Under the pieces are notes generated by a model. The model worked only from the letters and a program-made list of their open reading frames with translations. It was not told the DNA's origin and searched no databases. From a bacterium (GTDB taxonomy: Bacteria > Krumholzibacteriota > Krumholzibacteriia > Krumholzibacteriales > Krumholzibacteriaceae), in the NCBI GenBank assembly GCA_020350885.1, contig CP070727.1:2767329-2831328 (forward strand): a stretch of 64,000 nt of DNA. Direction: 5' to 3'. Both the position numbers and the translations under genes were made by a program. Below are positions 33,020 through 41,765 of this stretch, in pieces (within the stretch, counting starts at the first letter, position 1; every line of letters begins with the position of its first letter).

Positions 33020-33363
33020 CGTTCGATCTCCCCAACGATTCCAAAGAAATGATCGAAGAATCCACGCCACGAGGCGGCCTGCCATGTGGCGTACCTTCTT
33101 CCCTTATCGGTCAGCGAATAGAGCTTTCGTTTCCGTTTCCGCCCATCACCCTTCCAGGAACCGCGGATCATACCTTCCTTCTCGAGTTTGTGAAGTATCG
33201 GGTACAGTGTTCCATGGTTGAACCTGAAGAATCCCTCACTGCGCTCCTCGATCTCCAGGGCGAGCTGGTAGCCGTGCTTCCGCCCACCTGCGAGGATTGC
33301 CAGGATCAGCGCTTCGTTACAATGTTTGGCAAGGTTCTGCGGTTCCAGCTCAGGAAAGCGCAT
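33016..33363 (-). CDS. PadR family transcriptional regulator (second copy type)
   Basis: A 115-residue PadR repressor beginning MRFPELEPQNLAKH. The winged helix is clear: ALILAILAGGRKHGYQLALEIEE, then FNHGTLYPILHKLEKEGMIRG and a basic wing GDGRKRKRKLYSLTDKGRR. GAGG eight bases before the ATG at 33363 selects it over a TTG two codons upstream. A promoter with a perfect -35 (33439-33467) and a 15-bp palindrome downstream of it (33400-33414) suggest autorepression. Two mini-ORFs and the HAAS gene follow in overlapping order, then the ExbB-like gene. It differs in sequence from the PadR at 23539. Confidence 0.88.
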   Translation of the reverse strand: MRFPELEPQNLAKHCNEALILAILAGGRKHGYQLALEIEERSEGFFRFNHGTLYPILHKLEKEGMIRGSWKGDGRKRKRKLYSLTDKGRRYATWQAASWRGFFDHFFGIVGEIER

Positions 33364-33399
33364 GTACAAATCCTCGTAATCGAATTGACAGCACGTTCA

Positions 33400-33414
33400 C
33401 TATATAATATATAG
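33400..33414. promoter_or_regulatory. Candidate PadR operator
   Basis: Perfect palindrome CTATATAATATATAG with a one-base centre, about 20-30 bases downstream of the predicted padR start site and 37 bases before the ATG. Confidence 0.45.
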
Positions 33415-33438
33415 ATTCTCAATATATCGAACATCTAT

Positions 33439-33467
33439 ATATTAATTGATTACAGGGACGGTGTCAA
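33439..33467 (-). promoter_or_regulatory. Candidate promoter of the PadR-HAAS-ExbB operon
   Basis: On the minus strand a perfect TTGACA (33467-33462) and TAATAT (33444-33439) are exactly 17 bases apart. Confidence 0.55.
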
Positions 33468-33511
33468 TGGAAAATCCGATGTAAAGGAGATATACCAGGG
33501 TCGTATATATC

Positions 33512-33540
33512 CCGGCCCGAGGATCATGTCCCCGGGCCGG
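33512..33540 (-). terminator. Hairpin after the secreted multidomain gene
   Basis: Stem CCGGCCCG (33512-33519) with CGGGCCGG (33533-33540), 13-base loop, 35 bases after the stop at 33575. The following U-run is weak. Confidence 0.5.
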
Positions 33541-33574
33541 CTGCTAAATCCGTGCTTCAGATGAGAGCGACGTA

Positions 33575-35923
33575 CTAACGCAAGAGTATCATCTTACGGG
33601 TAATGCGCTCCTTTCCGAATGAGATCTGGTAGAAGTAGATACCGGAAGCGACGGCAGTGCCGGTATCATCCAGACCGTTCCATTCAACGGTGTGTTTGCC
33701 GGCCTTCCTCCCGCCGTGCACCAGGCAGGCTATACGACGGCCGGAGACGTCATAGACGTTGAGCGTCACCTCGCCATCGCGGGGAAGGTAGAACTCGACT
33801 ACCGTCAGTGGATTGAACGGATTAGGATGGTTCTGATACAGGGTCAGGGACAGTGATGGAATACGAACGGCATGCGTTTCGAAGAGGATCTTTCTCATGT
33901 TGTTCTCTATCGTGCTGACCCGGTAGATATAGGATCGTCCCGGCTCGACCGCCGCATCCACATAGCGAAACTCGGTATCGCTTATGCGAAACACCTCGCC
34001 GGGAAGAACCTCGCAGAGTGCATCTGTTGCCGACCTGCGTGAAACGCAGAACTCCGGCACAGCATCGGTCGTCGTAACCTCCCATTTGAGCTCGACTACC
34101 GACTCCTTCGTACGGGCCTCGAAGCCCAGGAGGAAGGTTGCAATCAGATTCTCCGGTGCAAGGAGGGCATGATCGCTCTCGTTGTAGTGCATATCGACTG
34201 CGGACAGCTTGTAGTAGAAGAGGGAATCTATCGACCAGGAGGTATCCACCCTGAAGGTATCCATGAATATCGGGCTGAAGCGGTGTGCTTCGTCCGCCGG
34301 GAAATCCGGTGTCGTCCCCCTGTAGAGATAGTACCAGTAGACGTCGGGTTCCCTGTTCCGGTTCCATGTCAGCAGGAGGCGATCTTCTCCGATCTGCCGT
34401 CCCGCAAATCCCTCGGGCATCCTGGGAGCGACATCCGCACCGGTTTTGTAGTAATGCTCGCATGAAGGATAGTGATGGGTGATGCCCCCCGACGGACGCA
34501 CTGCCCGGATGTAGAAGTATGTGTATTCCTCGCCCGGTTCGGGAGGAAAATCCACGGTGTAGAAGTACGAATAGTCCGCCGGCACCGATGCGACGAGGTC
34601 GTAGCCTCCGAGCGTCTGGTTCGCGCGGTATACTTCATAGACAGTGACGGGATCCATGAATGCGGTGCTGTCGAAGAGCGCCCTCACGAACTCGACGGTG
34701 ACATCATTTCCCCCGCCAGGATGGGTGACATCGGTGATCCGCGGCTTCGGAACGATCATATCGTCGTATCCGACGTTGTTATGCTCTCTCGCTTCATCGA
34801 CGATTTCATCCGTATCGACCGTCACCGTCACCCTGTTGTGAAAACGAAACTCGCTTCCCCAGAGGGGATGAATGCAGTCGAAGAAGTGCTCTGTCACCGT
34901 ATCCCCTGGAGCCAGGCCGTCGTAATAGTACGGAGTGATTATCATCTCGCCCGCCTCGTTGCCGTCGTCGTCCAGCATGACGATCGAGAGCATGACCGCG
35001 AAGACACCCGCGGGGTAACTGCCGATATTCGTTACCTTGAAGGTGGCATCGAAACACTGCGGGCAGCCGTTTACGGTATCCGGGCCGTTCACGTACGGGA
35101 CGATGAGATCGGGACCGTTACCGAACTGACCGTAGGTCTCCCACGTATTGCCTGCCATGTCCTCTACGCCGTACGATTGCAGGACATAGGGCGTATTGTC
35201 CATAAACGGCGTTGCGAGATCGAGCGCGACCGTCCTCCCGTCACCGAGGAGGGTGGCGTTCGATACCATAATGCTGTCCGTGCCGCCCAATCTCAGATAG
35301 GCGACGTAGTGATCGACATTCTCAGCTGTAGCTACGGCAACCTCCTCCGAATAGAGAACCTCGATATGCGAGTTGTCGACGACCTCCACGTACTCGATGA
35401 GCGGCGGATCGACATCCTCGGGGCAGTGGTTCACACCGAGGTTCGAGATCCGTTCCGCATGTTTCGCTTCCGACGATCCGCAGGCGAGAAAGGAGATATC
35501 CGCCGGTATCGCCCAGGGGAAATCGCTCGGGTACGGTACGAGCTGCACCATGGACGAGTCGGCTGAAGTAATGTAGAGCGTCTGGTGAAACGGCCAGCAC
35601 CAGTCCGTCTGGCAATCGAGGAAACCGATCACGGCGCCATCGCCCAGGGTTCCGTTCACACCGCTCAGGTTGTCGGTATAGGTCACCGTCGCCGGGATGA
35701 TGTTATCGGGATAGCGGACTCTTAAGACGACGGATTTGAAACCGTCATCATCCGGCTCGCACCAGCACCACATCTCTACCTCGGCAAAGCCTGATCCATA
35801 GACGCAGTGCCCGCTTCGGGCCTCGTCGATGTAGAGGCCGATCGTACCCATCGCCATGGCCTGGCAGTGCCCGACGAACGACACACATAGTACAATCGTC
35901 AGGGGAATGAGCACGAATTTCAT
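33575..35923 (-). CDS. Secreted multidomain protein: WPFHQ domain, Ig-like domains, sorting domain
   Basis: A 782-residue secreted protein. After the signal peptide (MKFVLIPLTIVLCVSFVGH) residues 25-150 carry the same motif set as the 21367 gene: GTIGLYIDEA, GSGFAEVEMWCWC, YPDNIIPATVT, FLDCQTDWCWPFHQTLYIT. An SbsA-like Ig domain (IEYVEVVDNSHIEVLYSEEV), a CARDB-like domain (PQCFDATFKVTNIGSYPAG) and FN3-like domains (GEDRLLLTWNRN) follow. The C-terminus is an FlgD-like sorting domain with HPNPFNPLTVVEF, SGRRIACLV and the end RKMILLR. It is probably at the cell surface, where it may bind other molecules; no enzyme motif is seen. ATG at 35923 is chosen because two GTG codons upstream have no spaced ribosome site. 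Confidence 0.75.
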   Translation of the reverse strand: MKFVLIPLTIVLCVSFVGHCQAMAMGTIGLYIDEARSGHCVYGSGFAEVEMWCWCEPDDDGFKSVVLRVRYPDNIIPATVTYTDNLSGVNGTLGDGAVIGFLDCQTDWCWPFHQTLYITSADSSMVQLVPYPSDFPWAIPADISFLACGSSEAKHAERISNLGVNHCPEDVDPPLIEYVEVVDNSHIEVLYSEEVAVATAENVDHYVAYLRLGGTDSIMVSNATLLGDGRTVALDLATPFMDNTPYVLQSYGVEDMAGNTWETYGQFGNGPDLIVPYVNGPDTVNGCPQCFDATFKVTNIGSYPAGVFAVMLSIVMLDDDGNEAGEMIITPYYYDGLAPGDTVTEHFFDCIHPLWGSEFRFHNRVTVTVDTDEIVDEAREHNNVGYDDMIVPKPRITDVTHPGGGNDVTVEFVRALFDSTAFMDPVTVYEVYRANQTLGGYDLVASVPADYSYFYTVDFPPEPGEEYTYFYIRAVRPSGGITHHYPSCEHYYKTGADVAPRMPEGFAGRQIGEDRLLLTWNRNREPDVYWYYLYRGTTPDFPADEAHRFSPIFMDTFRVDTSWSIDSLFYYKLSAVDMHYNESDHALLAPENLIATFLLGFEARTKESVVELKWEVTTTDAVPEFCVSRRSATDALCEVLPGEVFRISDTEFRYVDAAVEPGRSYIYRVSTIENNMRKILFETHAVRIPSLSLTLYQNHPNPFNPLTVVEFYLPRDGEVTLNVYDVSGRRIACLVHGGRKAGKHTVEWNGLDDTGTAVASGIYFYQISFGKERITRKMILLR

Positions 35924-35961
35924 TGGGTTCACCACCCTTCAATAGGGGTATTCTCCCTGTT

Positions 35962-35990
35962 ACTGTACTACATCGTGCCCGGTTTTGCAA
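35962..35990 (-). promoter_or_regulatory. Candidate promoter for the secreted multidomain gene
   Basis: On the minus strand TTGCAA (35990-35985) and TACAGT (35967-35962) are 17 bases apart, four of six matches each. Confidence 0.4.
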
Positions 35991-36112
35991 CAATCATTTT
36001 ACTCAATGAATTAGAGCGGACCATTACAGGGTAAACGGGTGGGGAATCCGGACCGAAGAGGATAGAGCAATCATCAAGCAGCCCCCCATACATTCCAAAT
36101 TGTAAATATAAG

Positions 36113-36142
36113 CGGGGCCCCTCCCATGCGGGAGGGGCCCCG
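36113..36142 (-). terminator. Terminator of the tricorn-like gene
   Basis: Perfect 13-bp stem CGGGGCCCCTCCC/GGGAGGGGCCCCG with a four-base loop (36113-36125 and 36130-36142). On the minus strand it is followed by TTATATTT. It lies 64 bases after the stop at 36206. Confidence 0.75.
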
Positions 36143-36205
36143 TAGCTGCAGGCTCCATTGCGGGCAAGCAACGGAACCTGCACGAGTTGAAGAGACGAAG
36201 CGAAT

Positions 36206-39200
36206 CTAACTCTTATCAGGCGCCTTGGGCTTCTTGGGTAGTTTCGGCGGATCTTCCTTGATCTTCTTCATAAGATATTCGATCGCCTTCTCGAGCTGCG
36301 GATCCAACCCCTCGACTACGAGGTCCGGCCTGTTGTCTACCTCGATATCGGGTGGAACGCCGACGTTTTCGACCGCCCATTCGCCGTCCAGATCGAAGAA
36401 GCCGATCGTCGGGATGGTGCAGTACCCGCCGTCCATGAGCGGCACGTTCCGGTTCATACCGACGAGCCCACCCCAGGTGCGTTTTCCGATGAGGGGACCG
36501 AGCCCCGCATGCCGGAACAGGTACGGGAAGGCATCGCCGCCGGAACCTGCATAGGCGTTTATGACACACGCCAGGTGCCCCTTCGGCGCGCTCATGGGGA
36601 ATTGAATGGCACGACCGTAGCGCCGTCCCCACATGCTCGTGATCTTCTTGGCCAGCCGGTCGACGAAGATCGACGGCATCCAACCGCCGCTGTTGTAGCG
36701 GACATCGATGATAATGCCGTCCAAGCTTGTCTGGCTATAGAAGTACTTTGCGAACTCCATGATTCCCCAAACGTTCGTATTCGGTACATGAACGTAACCG
36801 ATGCGACCGTTCGAGGCTTCGAGCACCTTCTGACGGTTGCTTTCGACCCAGTCGGCATAGCGAAGGTTGATCTCGCTCTGAACCGGCACGACCGTGTACT
36901 CCTTCGCATCGGCACCCTCGGGATCGGGGCTGACCTTGATCACAACCTGCTGGCCGGCGAGCGTCTCGAGCAGCATGTACGGATTGTCCGGATAATGGAG
37001 CTCGATCCCGTTGATCTCAAGCAGGTAGTCACCCTCATTGACGAGGATTCCCGGCTGGGCGAGGGGCGCCTGGAACGTCGGATCCCAGTTTCTGCCCTTG
37101 TAGATCTTCTTGATCTTGTAGAGCTCGTTCTTCTTGTCGACCTCGAAGTCGCAGCCGAGCTGGCCGGAACCTACGTACTGCAACTGCGGGTAATCCCCTC
37201 CATAGACGTAGGAGTGCCCGACGCAGAGCTCCGCCACGAGCTCGCCGATGATGTAGTTGAGATCACTCCGGCTCGTTAGATGTGGAAGGAACTGTTCATA
37301 GCGTTTCTTCATCTTCTCCCAGTCCACACCGTGCATGTTGTGCACGTAGAAGAAGTCGCGCTCGTACCGCCACGCCTCATAGAACATCTGCTTCCACTCT
37401 GCAATGGGATCGACCCTCATCCGGAGATCCTGCGTTGCGATCGATCCATCTCCGACTTTCTTGCCCGCTGCGGCATCGATGATCCCGAATGTTTGGCGGG
37501 CCCGGTATAGTATCTTCTTTCGGTCATGCGAAATCGCATACCCGTTAATCCCGCCGATGACCGTCTTCACCTCGCGCTTCTTGATATCGTAGTACTTCAG
37601 GGTAAAGCTGAAGACCTGATCGAATAGCGCAGTAATGGTGAAGTCGGGGATCTCGGCGAAGAAGATCTTGTCCTCGGAGGGGACGAGACCAACGTAGTTA
37701 CCCACACCGATCGGGAGGGCGACGATCCGATCCTCGATACCCTCGAAATCGATCTCGAGTCCCTTTTCCTCCTCTTCCTCATCCTCCTCGGCTTCTTCGC
37801 CTTCCTCCTTCTCGGCCTCCTCCTCTTTCTCACCCTCTTCGGGCTTCTCGCCTTCCTCCTCCTTCTCCTCCTCGTCTTCTTTCACTTCGATCTCGTCGCT
37901 CTCGGGAGCGAGGATCGAGGGGGTGTCCGCCTTGAGCGTAACAGCACAGAGGGCGGAGGGATAGACGTAATGGATTTCGAACTCGAGGTTGTTGAACTGG
38001 AAGTTCCGCATCCGGTCGGAGAAGAAAAAGAGGTACTTGCCGCCCGGATCGAACTGGGGATTGTAATCTTCGTAGAGATCATCCGTGACCTTGTAGGATT
38101 TCTTTTCCTCGACCGAGTAGAGATGGATAGAGCTTACCGCGTTATCGCTGTTCTTCGAGTAAGCTATCCACTTGCTGTCGGCCGACCATGAGAAGTCGTT
38201 CATATCCCTGAACTCGTCCTCGTCTATCTTGACGACATCCTTCTTGTCGATATCGACATAGTAGAATGCGAAGGTCTGGTCGTAGAAGATGATCTTCTTG
38301 CTATCGGGTGACCATTCGAGATAGAACGGGAAGTTGTGCACACCGGACGTGAGCTTGATCTCCTCGCCGGTGCCGTCGGGCTTGCATATGTAGACCTCGT
38401 ACTCCCCGGTCTGATCGGAGAAGTAGGCCACCCATTTGCCGTCCGGTGAGAATGCGGGTGCACGCTCACGGATACCCGGCGTCTTCGTGAGGTTACGCAC
38501 GTCGCCCTTCTCTGCGGGAACGGTGAAGATATCACCCCTGGCGCCGAAGATCGCGCGCTTTCCGGTGGCGGAGATGTTGTAGTAGCGGATCATGTTGCTT
38601 ACACGCTCGAAGTGTGGACGCGTCATGTTGAGCTCGCCGGGCACGACGACGCTGATCTTCTCCGACCGCTCGGTGTCCAGATCGAGTACGTAGAGGTACC
38701 CCCCGTTTTCATAGACGATCTTGTCCTTCCCGAGACTCGGCCATTTGACGTCGAACTTCTTATGGTTTGTTATCTTGCTGATCTTTCGACTGTCGAGATC
38801 GAGACGGTAGATGTTCATCGTGTGGGCCCGGTCCGAGATGAAGTAGATCCGGTCCTGGTACCACATCGGGAAGGCGTCTGTCCCCTCGAACTCCGTGAGC
38901 TTTTCGACTTCGTTCTTCGCGAGGTCGTAGAGCCAGATATCCTGCGCCATACCGCCACGGTAACGTTTCCATGTCCTGAACTCACGGGACATCCGGTTGT
39001 AGGCGATCTTCGTGCCATCGGGGGAGTAGCTCGTAAGCTCACCCTCGAAGAGGGGCAGCACCTCGGGATAGCCTCCCTCCACACCGATGGTGAAGAGCCT
39101 GCGGTACCTCGGGCCGGGATTCGTCTTCGATTCCCGCACCGAACGGAAGAGGATCTTCTCCCCCGCAGGGTGCCAGTCAACTATCAAATCGCTGAATGGA

Positions 39201-39520
39201 TGATAGGTGAGCCTCTTTGGCACACCACCTTCGACGGGGATCGTGAATATGTCATTGTTCCCGTCGTAAAAGGCGGTAAAGGCGATCGTCTTGCCGTCGG
39301 GAGAGAATTTGGCGAAGCCTTCGCTGCCTACATGCGAGGTCAGCCGCGAGGCTGTTCCGCCCGTGGATGGAACGATCCAGAGATCCCCACCGTAACTGAA
39401 GACGATATTCTCCCCGTGGATGTCGGGGTAACGCATGAGGCGGCTTTCGCCTGCGGCGTTCATGGTGCCGACCATGAGGAACACTGCCAGCACAAGGACG
39501 AAAAGTCCCCGTTTACCCAT
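36206..39520 (-). CDS. Tricorn-like serine protease (S41, beta-propeller and PDZ)
   Basis: A 1104-residue protease with signal peptide MGKRGLFVLVLAVFLMVG. Residues 25-330 and 330-650 form TolB-like propeller blades (FSPDGKTIAF, EWSPDSKKIIF). A PDZ domain lies near 800-880 (LLEINGIELHYPD), followed by the S41 core. The tricorn-type residues are H769 in GHSYVYGG, S993 in GSGGDAFP and E1051 in VENVGV. Tricorn degrades peptides of proteasome size; bacterial homologues with signal peptides act in the periplasm. Between about 540 and 590 lies a very acidic stretch of nearly pure glutamate, aspartate and lysine, between propeller and protease parts. A strong terminator follows. With the S9, C25 and S8 enzymes it forms a broad proteolytic set. 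Confidence 0.88.
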   Translation of the reverse strand: MGKRGLFVLVLAVFLMVGTMNAAGESRLMRYPDIHGENIVFSYGGDLWIVPSTGGTASRLTSHVGSEGFAKFSPDGKTIAFTAFYDGNNDIFTIPVEGGVPKRLTYHPFSDLIVDWHPAGEKILFRSVRESKTNPGPRYRRLFTIGVEGGYPEVLPLFEGELTSYSPDGTKIAYNRMSREFRTWKRYRGGMAQDIWLYDLAKNEVEKLTEFEGTDAFPMWYQDRIYFISDRAHTMNIYRLDLDSRKISKITNHKKFDVKWPSLGKDKIVYENGGYLYVLDLDTERSEKISVVVPGELNMTRPHFERVSNMIRYYNISATGKRAIFGARGDIFTVPAEKGDVRNLTKTPGIRERAPAFSPDGKWVAYFSDQTGEYEVYICKPDGTGEEIKLTSGVHNFPFYLEWSPDSKKIIFYDQTFAFYYVDIDKKDVVKIDEDEFRDMNDFSWSADSKWIAYSKNSDNAVSSIHLYSVEEKKSYKVTDDLYEDYNPQFDPGGKYLFFFSDRMRNFQFNNLEFEIHYVYPSALCAVTLKADTPSILAPESDEIEVKEDEEEKEEEGEKPEEGEKEEEAEKEEGEEAEEDEEEEEKGLEIDFEGIEDRIVALPIGVGNYVGLVPSEDKIFFAEIPDFTITALFDQVFSFTLKYYDIKKREVKTVIGGINGYAISHDRKKILYRARQTFGIIDAAAGKKVGDGSIATQDLRMRVDPIAEWKQMFYEAWRYERDFFYVHNMHGVDWEKMKKRYEQFLPHLTSRSDLNYIIGELVAELCVGHSYVYGGDYPQLQYVGSGQLGCDFEVDKKNELYKIKKIYKGRNWDPTFQAPLAQPGILVNEGDYLLEINGIELHYPDNPYMLLETLAGQQVVIKVSPDPEGADAKEYTVVPVQSEINLRYADWVESNRQKVLEASNGRIGYVHVPNTNVWGIMEFAKYFYSQTSLDGIIIDVRYNSGGWMPSIFVDRLAKKITSMWGRRYGRAIQFPMSAPKGHLACVINAYAGSGGDAFPYLFRHAGLGPLIGKRTWGGLVGMNRNVPLMDGGYCTIPTIGFFDLDGEWAVENVGVPPDIEVDNRPDLVVEGLDPQLEKAIEYLMKKIKEDPPKLPKKPKAPDKS

Positions 39521-39658
39521 GGATCAACTCCTTTCTTAAAGAAGGATTACGTTTGTGTCGGACGTATGTATCCAGCACTGCACACAGATATATATTAGTA
39601 CTTACCTAAAATGAAATAAGTTTCAAAAAAATGGCGGGGTAGAGCTTGTCTCTTGGGT

Positions 39659-39840
39659 GCGGGGGGTGAATGTCCGCCTGCTCAAACAGTCCTCGCTCAT
39701 CGGCTCTACGGGGCGCATGGTGCGGGGGGTGAATTTCCACTTGCTCAAACAATCCTCGCTCGCCGGCCCTACGGGGCGCATGGTGCGGGGTGCGAATGTC
39801 CGCTTGCTCAAACAGTCCTCGTTCGCCGGCCCTACGGGCG
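39659..39840. repeat. Three tandem 63-bp repeats
   Basis: Units begin at 39659, 39722 and 39785, exactly 63 bases apart; the third is cut at 39840. Each runs GCGGGG, then GAATGTCCGC or a variant, TGCTCAAACAGTCCTCG, and CTACGGGGCGCATGG. Copies differ at only a few positions. Confidence 0.85.
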
Positions 39841-39849
39841 TAGGTCCGG

Positions 39850-39990
39850 CTCACTGCGGAACTCGCCTTCGGACATTCGCTCCCCGCACTGGGATGTCCG
39901 ACTCGCTGCGGAACTCGCTGGCGGACTTTCACCAATGCGCCTCCGCTCACTGCGGAACCTGCAGGCGGACATTCGTCCCCTGCATCCCGC
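39850..39990. repeat. Second repeat array, partly complementary to the first
   Basis: Three units begin at 39850, 39902 and 39946 with CTCrCTGCGGAAC, followed by GCGGACaTTCG variants. The block CGGACATTCG is the reverse complement of CGAATGTCCG in the 63-bp array, so RNA from the region could pair with itself. Confidence 0.7.
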
Positions 39991-40080
39991 ATGGCACGGC
40001 AGGATTTTTTATCATTACAGCTACCGTCGCGGTTGGGGAAATGCAATTCGTGCATAGATTTAAAAAACCTACAAAATCTA

Positions 40081-40108
40081 TAAGTACTCCCAACGCCGGG
40101 AGTACTTA
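40081..40108. terminator. Perfect 11-bp hairpin after the GH53 gene
   Basis: TAAGTACTCCC and GGGAGTACTTA with a six-base loop. It lies 130 bases after the GH53 stop. On the minus strand a T-rich stretch follows only after several bases, so termination is possible but not certain. Confidence 0.45.
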
Positions 40109-40240
40109 CAAAATTAGTGAGTTATTTCGCAGGATTTAATACTAATAAACAGTTATTGAGTAGGGCTGGCAGTGTAATGCCTATTTATCGCAACCACACC
40201 CTCTATTCGCCAGTAGATATCCACCCGGCAGGCCAGCCTG

Positions 40241-41497
40241 CTATTCTTTTTGATTGATGCGTGGATCTTCATGGAACGACTCGATCGAACGTAGTAGCTC
40301 CCCCTCGAAATCGAAGAGCGTCATGTTCTCCCAGGCGGATCCGGCGCCCGGGACGGCGATTGCAGCAGGCTCCCAGTAGACGAAACCCAGGCCCCTGCCA
40401 CCGGGTGTCCGTTTGATAACGGCGGCGAGGTCGGTGAGGAACCGCTTCTGCCCTTCAACAGACGCAGGGTACCCTTCGAGCACATGTGACGGAAGGCCAA
40501 CGATGTTGTGGGTATCATCGTTCCATCCGAGCGTCCAGGGGTAGGCGGTCTCGACGACCAGGATCCCCTTACCGTAACGTCGTGCGAGTGCGAAGAGATT
40601 GTCCTCAAGATCGTCGAATGTCCCGTGCCACCAGGGATAAAACGAGAGACCGACTATATCGAATCCGACACCCCGCGCGAGAAGGTTATCGTAGAAGCGG
40701 ATGCATACCGCCCTGTTACCGCCCGAATCCGCATGGATCACGATTTCAGGTGCCTCCAGCGGCCCGGCGGCGGAGGTATCCACAGTGCCGGCAGGGGCAT
40801 GCTCTACTCCGGTGCTGGTGGATACATCCACAGTACCGTCTCGGATACTTCCAGTCTTCGTACGTATTCCCCTCATACCGGCCTGTACCCCGGCAATACC
40901 TGCCTTCAGGAGCTCCGTGAAACGGTCCCACTGCTTCGATGTATCGAACGGCCCGCAGACGCGACCGTCGTCCCAGAGCATGCCGCAGGTAATCTCGTTT
41001 CCGATCTGAATCATTGCGGGCGGCGTTCCCTGCCGCCGGAATGCCGCCACGACATCCCTGGTATAGCAAAAGACACTGTCCTTGAGCGTCTCGAAGGGGA
41101 GACCCATCCAGGCCGCCGGCTTGAACTGCTTTCCCGGATCGGCCCAGGTATCCGAATAGTGAAGATCGAGTAGCAGCTTCATACCCAGGGCTTCTATACG
41201 ACGAGCCATTGCAAGTGTCTTCTCGAGGCCGTTTGTGCCGCCTTGCGGCGTGTGCCAGAGGCGCAATCGGATACAGTTCACACCGTGATCTTTCAGAATG
41301 TACAGCAGATCCCGCTTCTCGCCGCACTCGGTGAACGAGCCGCTACACTCCTCGATCTGCTGGAGTGTCGATATATCGCCGCCGGCTATGAATGCGCGGG
41401 TAACGGTCGGCGGTGATTCGTTTTCCTGCGGCCGCAACACATGCGCCCACACGAGCAATACAGTGAACGTAATACAAATGCTCGAGCCCAGTCTCAT
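40241..41497 (-). CDS. Glycoside hydrolase family 53, endo-beta-1,4-galactanase
   Basis: A 418-residue secreted enzyme that should cut beta-1,4-galactan side chains of pectin. From the ATG at 41497 (GGAGGG eight bases upstream) it starts MRLGSSICITFTVLLVWAH, a signal peptide. Family motifs run in order: RAFIAGGDISTLQQIE, GVNCIRLRLWHTPQGG, LLLDLHYSDTWADPGKQ, QIGNEITCGMLW (acid/base glutamate), GLSFYPWWHGTFDDL and ILVVETAYPW (nucleophile glutamate). A threonine/serine-rich insert of about 45 residues (DGTVDVSTSTGVEHAPAG) lies near residue 235 and looks species-specific. The frame is open 55 codons further upstream without a signal. It shows polysaccharide use; no transporter or other galactan gene is adjacent. 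Confidence 0.9.
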   Translation of the reverse strand: MRLGSSICITFTVLLVWAHVLRPQENESPPTVTRAFIAGGDISTLQQIEECSGSFTECGEKRDLLYILKDHGVNCIRLRLWHTPQGGTNGLEKTLAMARRIEALGMKLLLDLHYSDTWADPGKQFKPAAWMGLPFETLKDSVFCYTRDVVAAFRRQGTPPAMIQIGNEITCGMLWDDGRVCGPFDTSKQWDRFTELLKAGIAGVQAGMRGIRTKTGSIRDGTVDVSTSTGVEHAPAGTVDTSAAGPLEAPEIVIHADSGGNRAVCIRFYDNLLARGVGFDIVGLSFYPWWHGTFDDLEDNLFALARRYGKGILVVETAYPWTLGWNDDTHNIVGLPSHVLEGYPASVEGQKRFLTDLAAVIKRTPGGRGLGFVYWEPAAIAVPGAGSAWENMTLFDFEGELLRSIESFHEDPRINQKE

Positions 41498-41537
41498 GCC
41501 GTTACCCTCCGGCTCCGATACCTGCCCCTTCATCACT

Positions 41538-41566
41538 ATTGTACAATGCGCTACTCCAACAGACAA
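41538..41566 (-). promoter_or_regulatory. Candidate promoter for the GH53 gene
   Basis: On the minus strand TTGTCT (41566-41561) and TACAAT (41543-41538) are 17 bases apart. The start would be about 34 bases before the ATG, which supports the shorter reading frame. Confidence 0.5.
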
Positions 41567-41765
41567 TGCACATCGGGTTTCCCGCTTCGTCACGCGGCGC
41601 GCACGGAACCGACAACCCAGACCTTCCCGGTAATACCCGTTCCATGTCACCGTTCCAGGCAAAAATGACTATCACGTACCATGATGTATGGTGTACTATG
41701 AGCGCCATGACATGAGATCTTTTTATCGAAGCGCATGCAATAAGCGTTGTGATCCCCGGATCGCC

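Larger units (their letters stand above)
39521..40240. other. Repeat-filled intergenic region
   Basis: This 720-base gap has no supported gene. It contains a 63-bp direct repeat array (39659-39840), a second array partly in inverted orientation (39850-39990), an AT-rich stretch (40000-40240) and a strong palindrome (40081-40108). Long frames that cross the arrays on both strands are products of the 63-bp period. Confidence 0.7.

Noticed and set aside
34472..35566. 364-codon plus-strand frame
   Set aside because: Antisense of the secreted multidomain protein; no recognisable domain or start signal.
39606..40139. Open frames on both strands across the 63-bp repeats, with a recurring ERGLFEQ or LLKQSS peptide
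   Set aside because: The period is a multiple of three, which keeps frames open by itself. There is no good ribosome site, composition is abnormal, and both strands are open at once.
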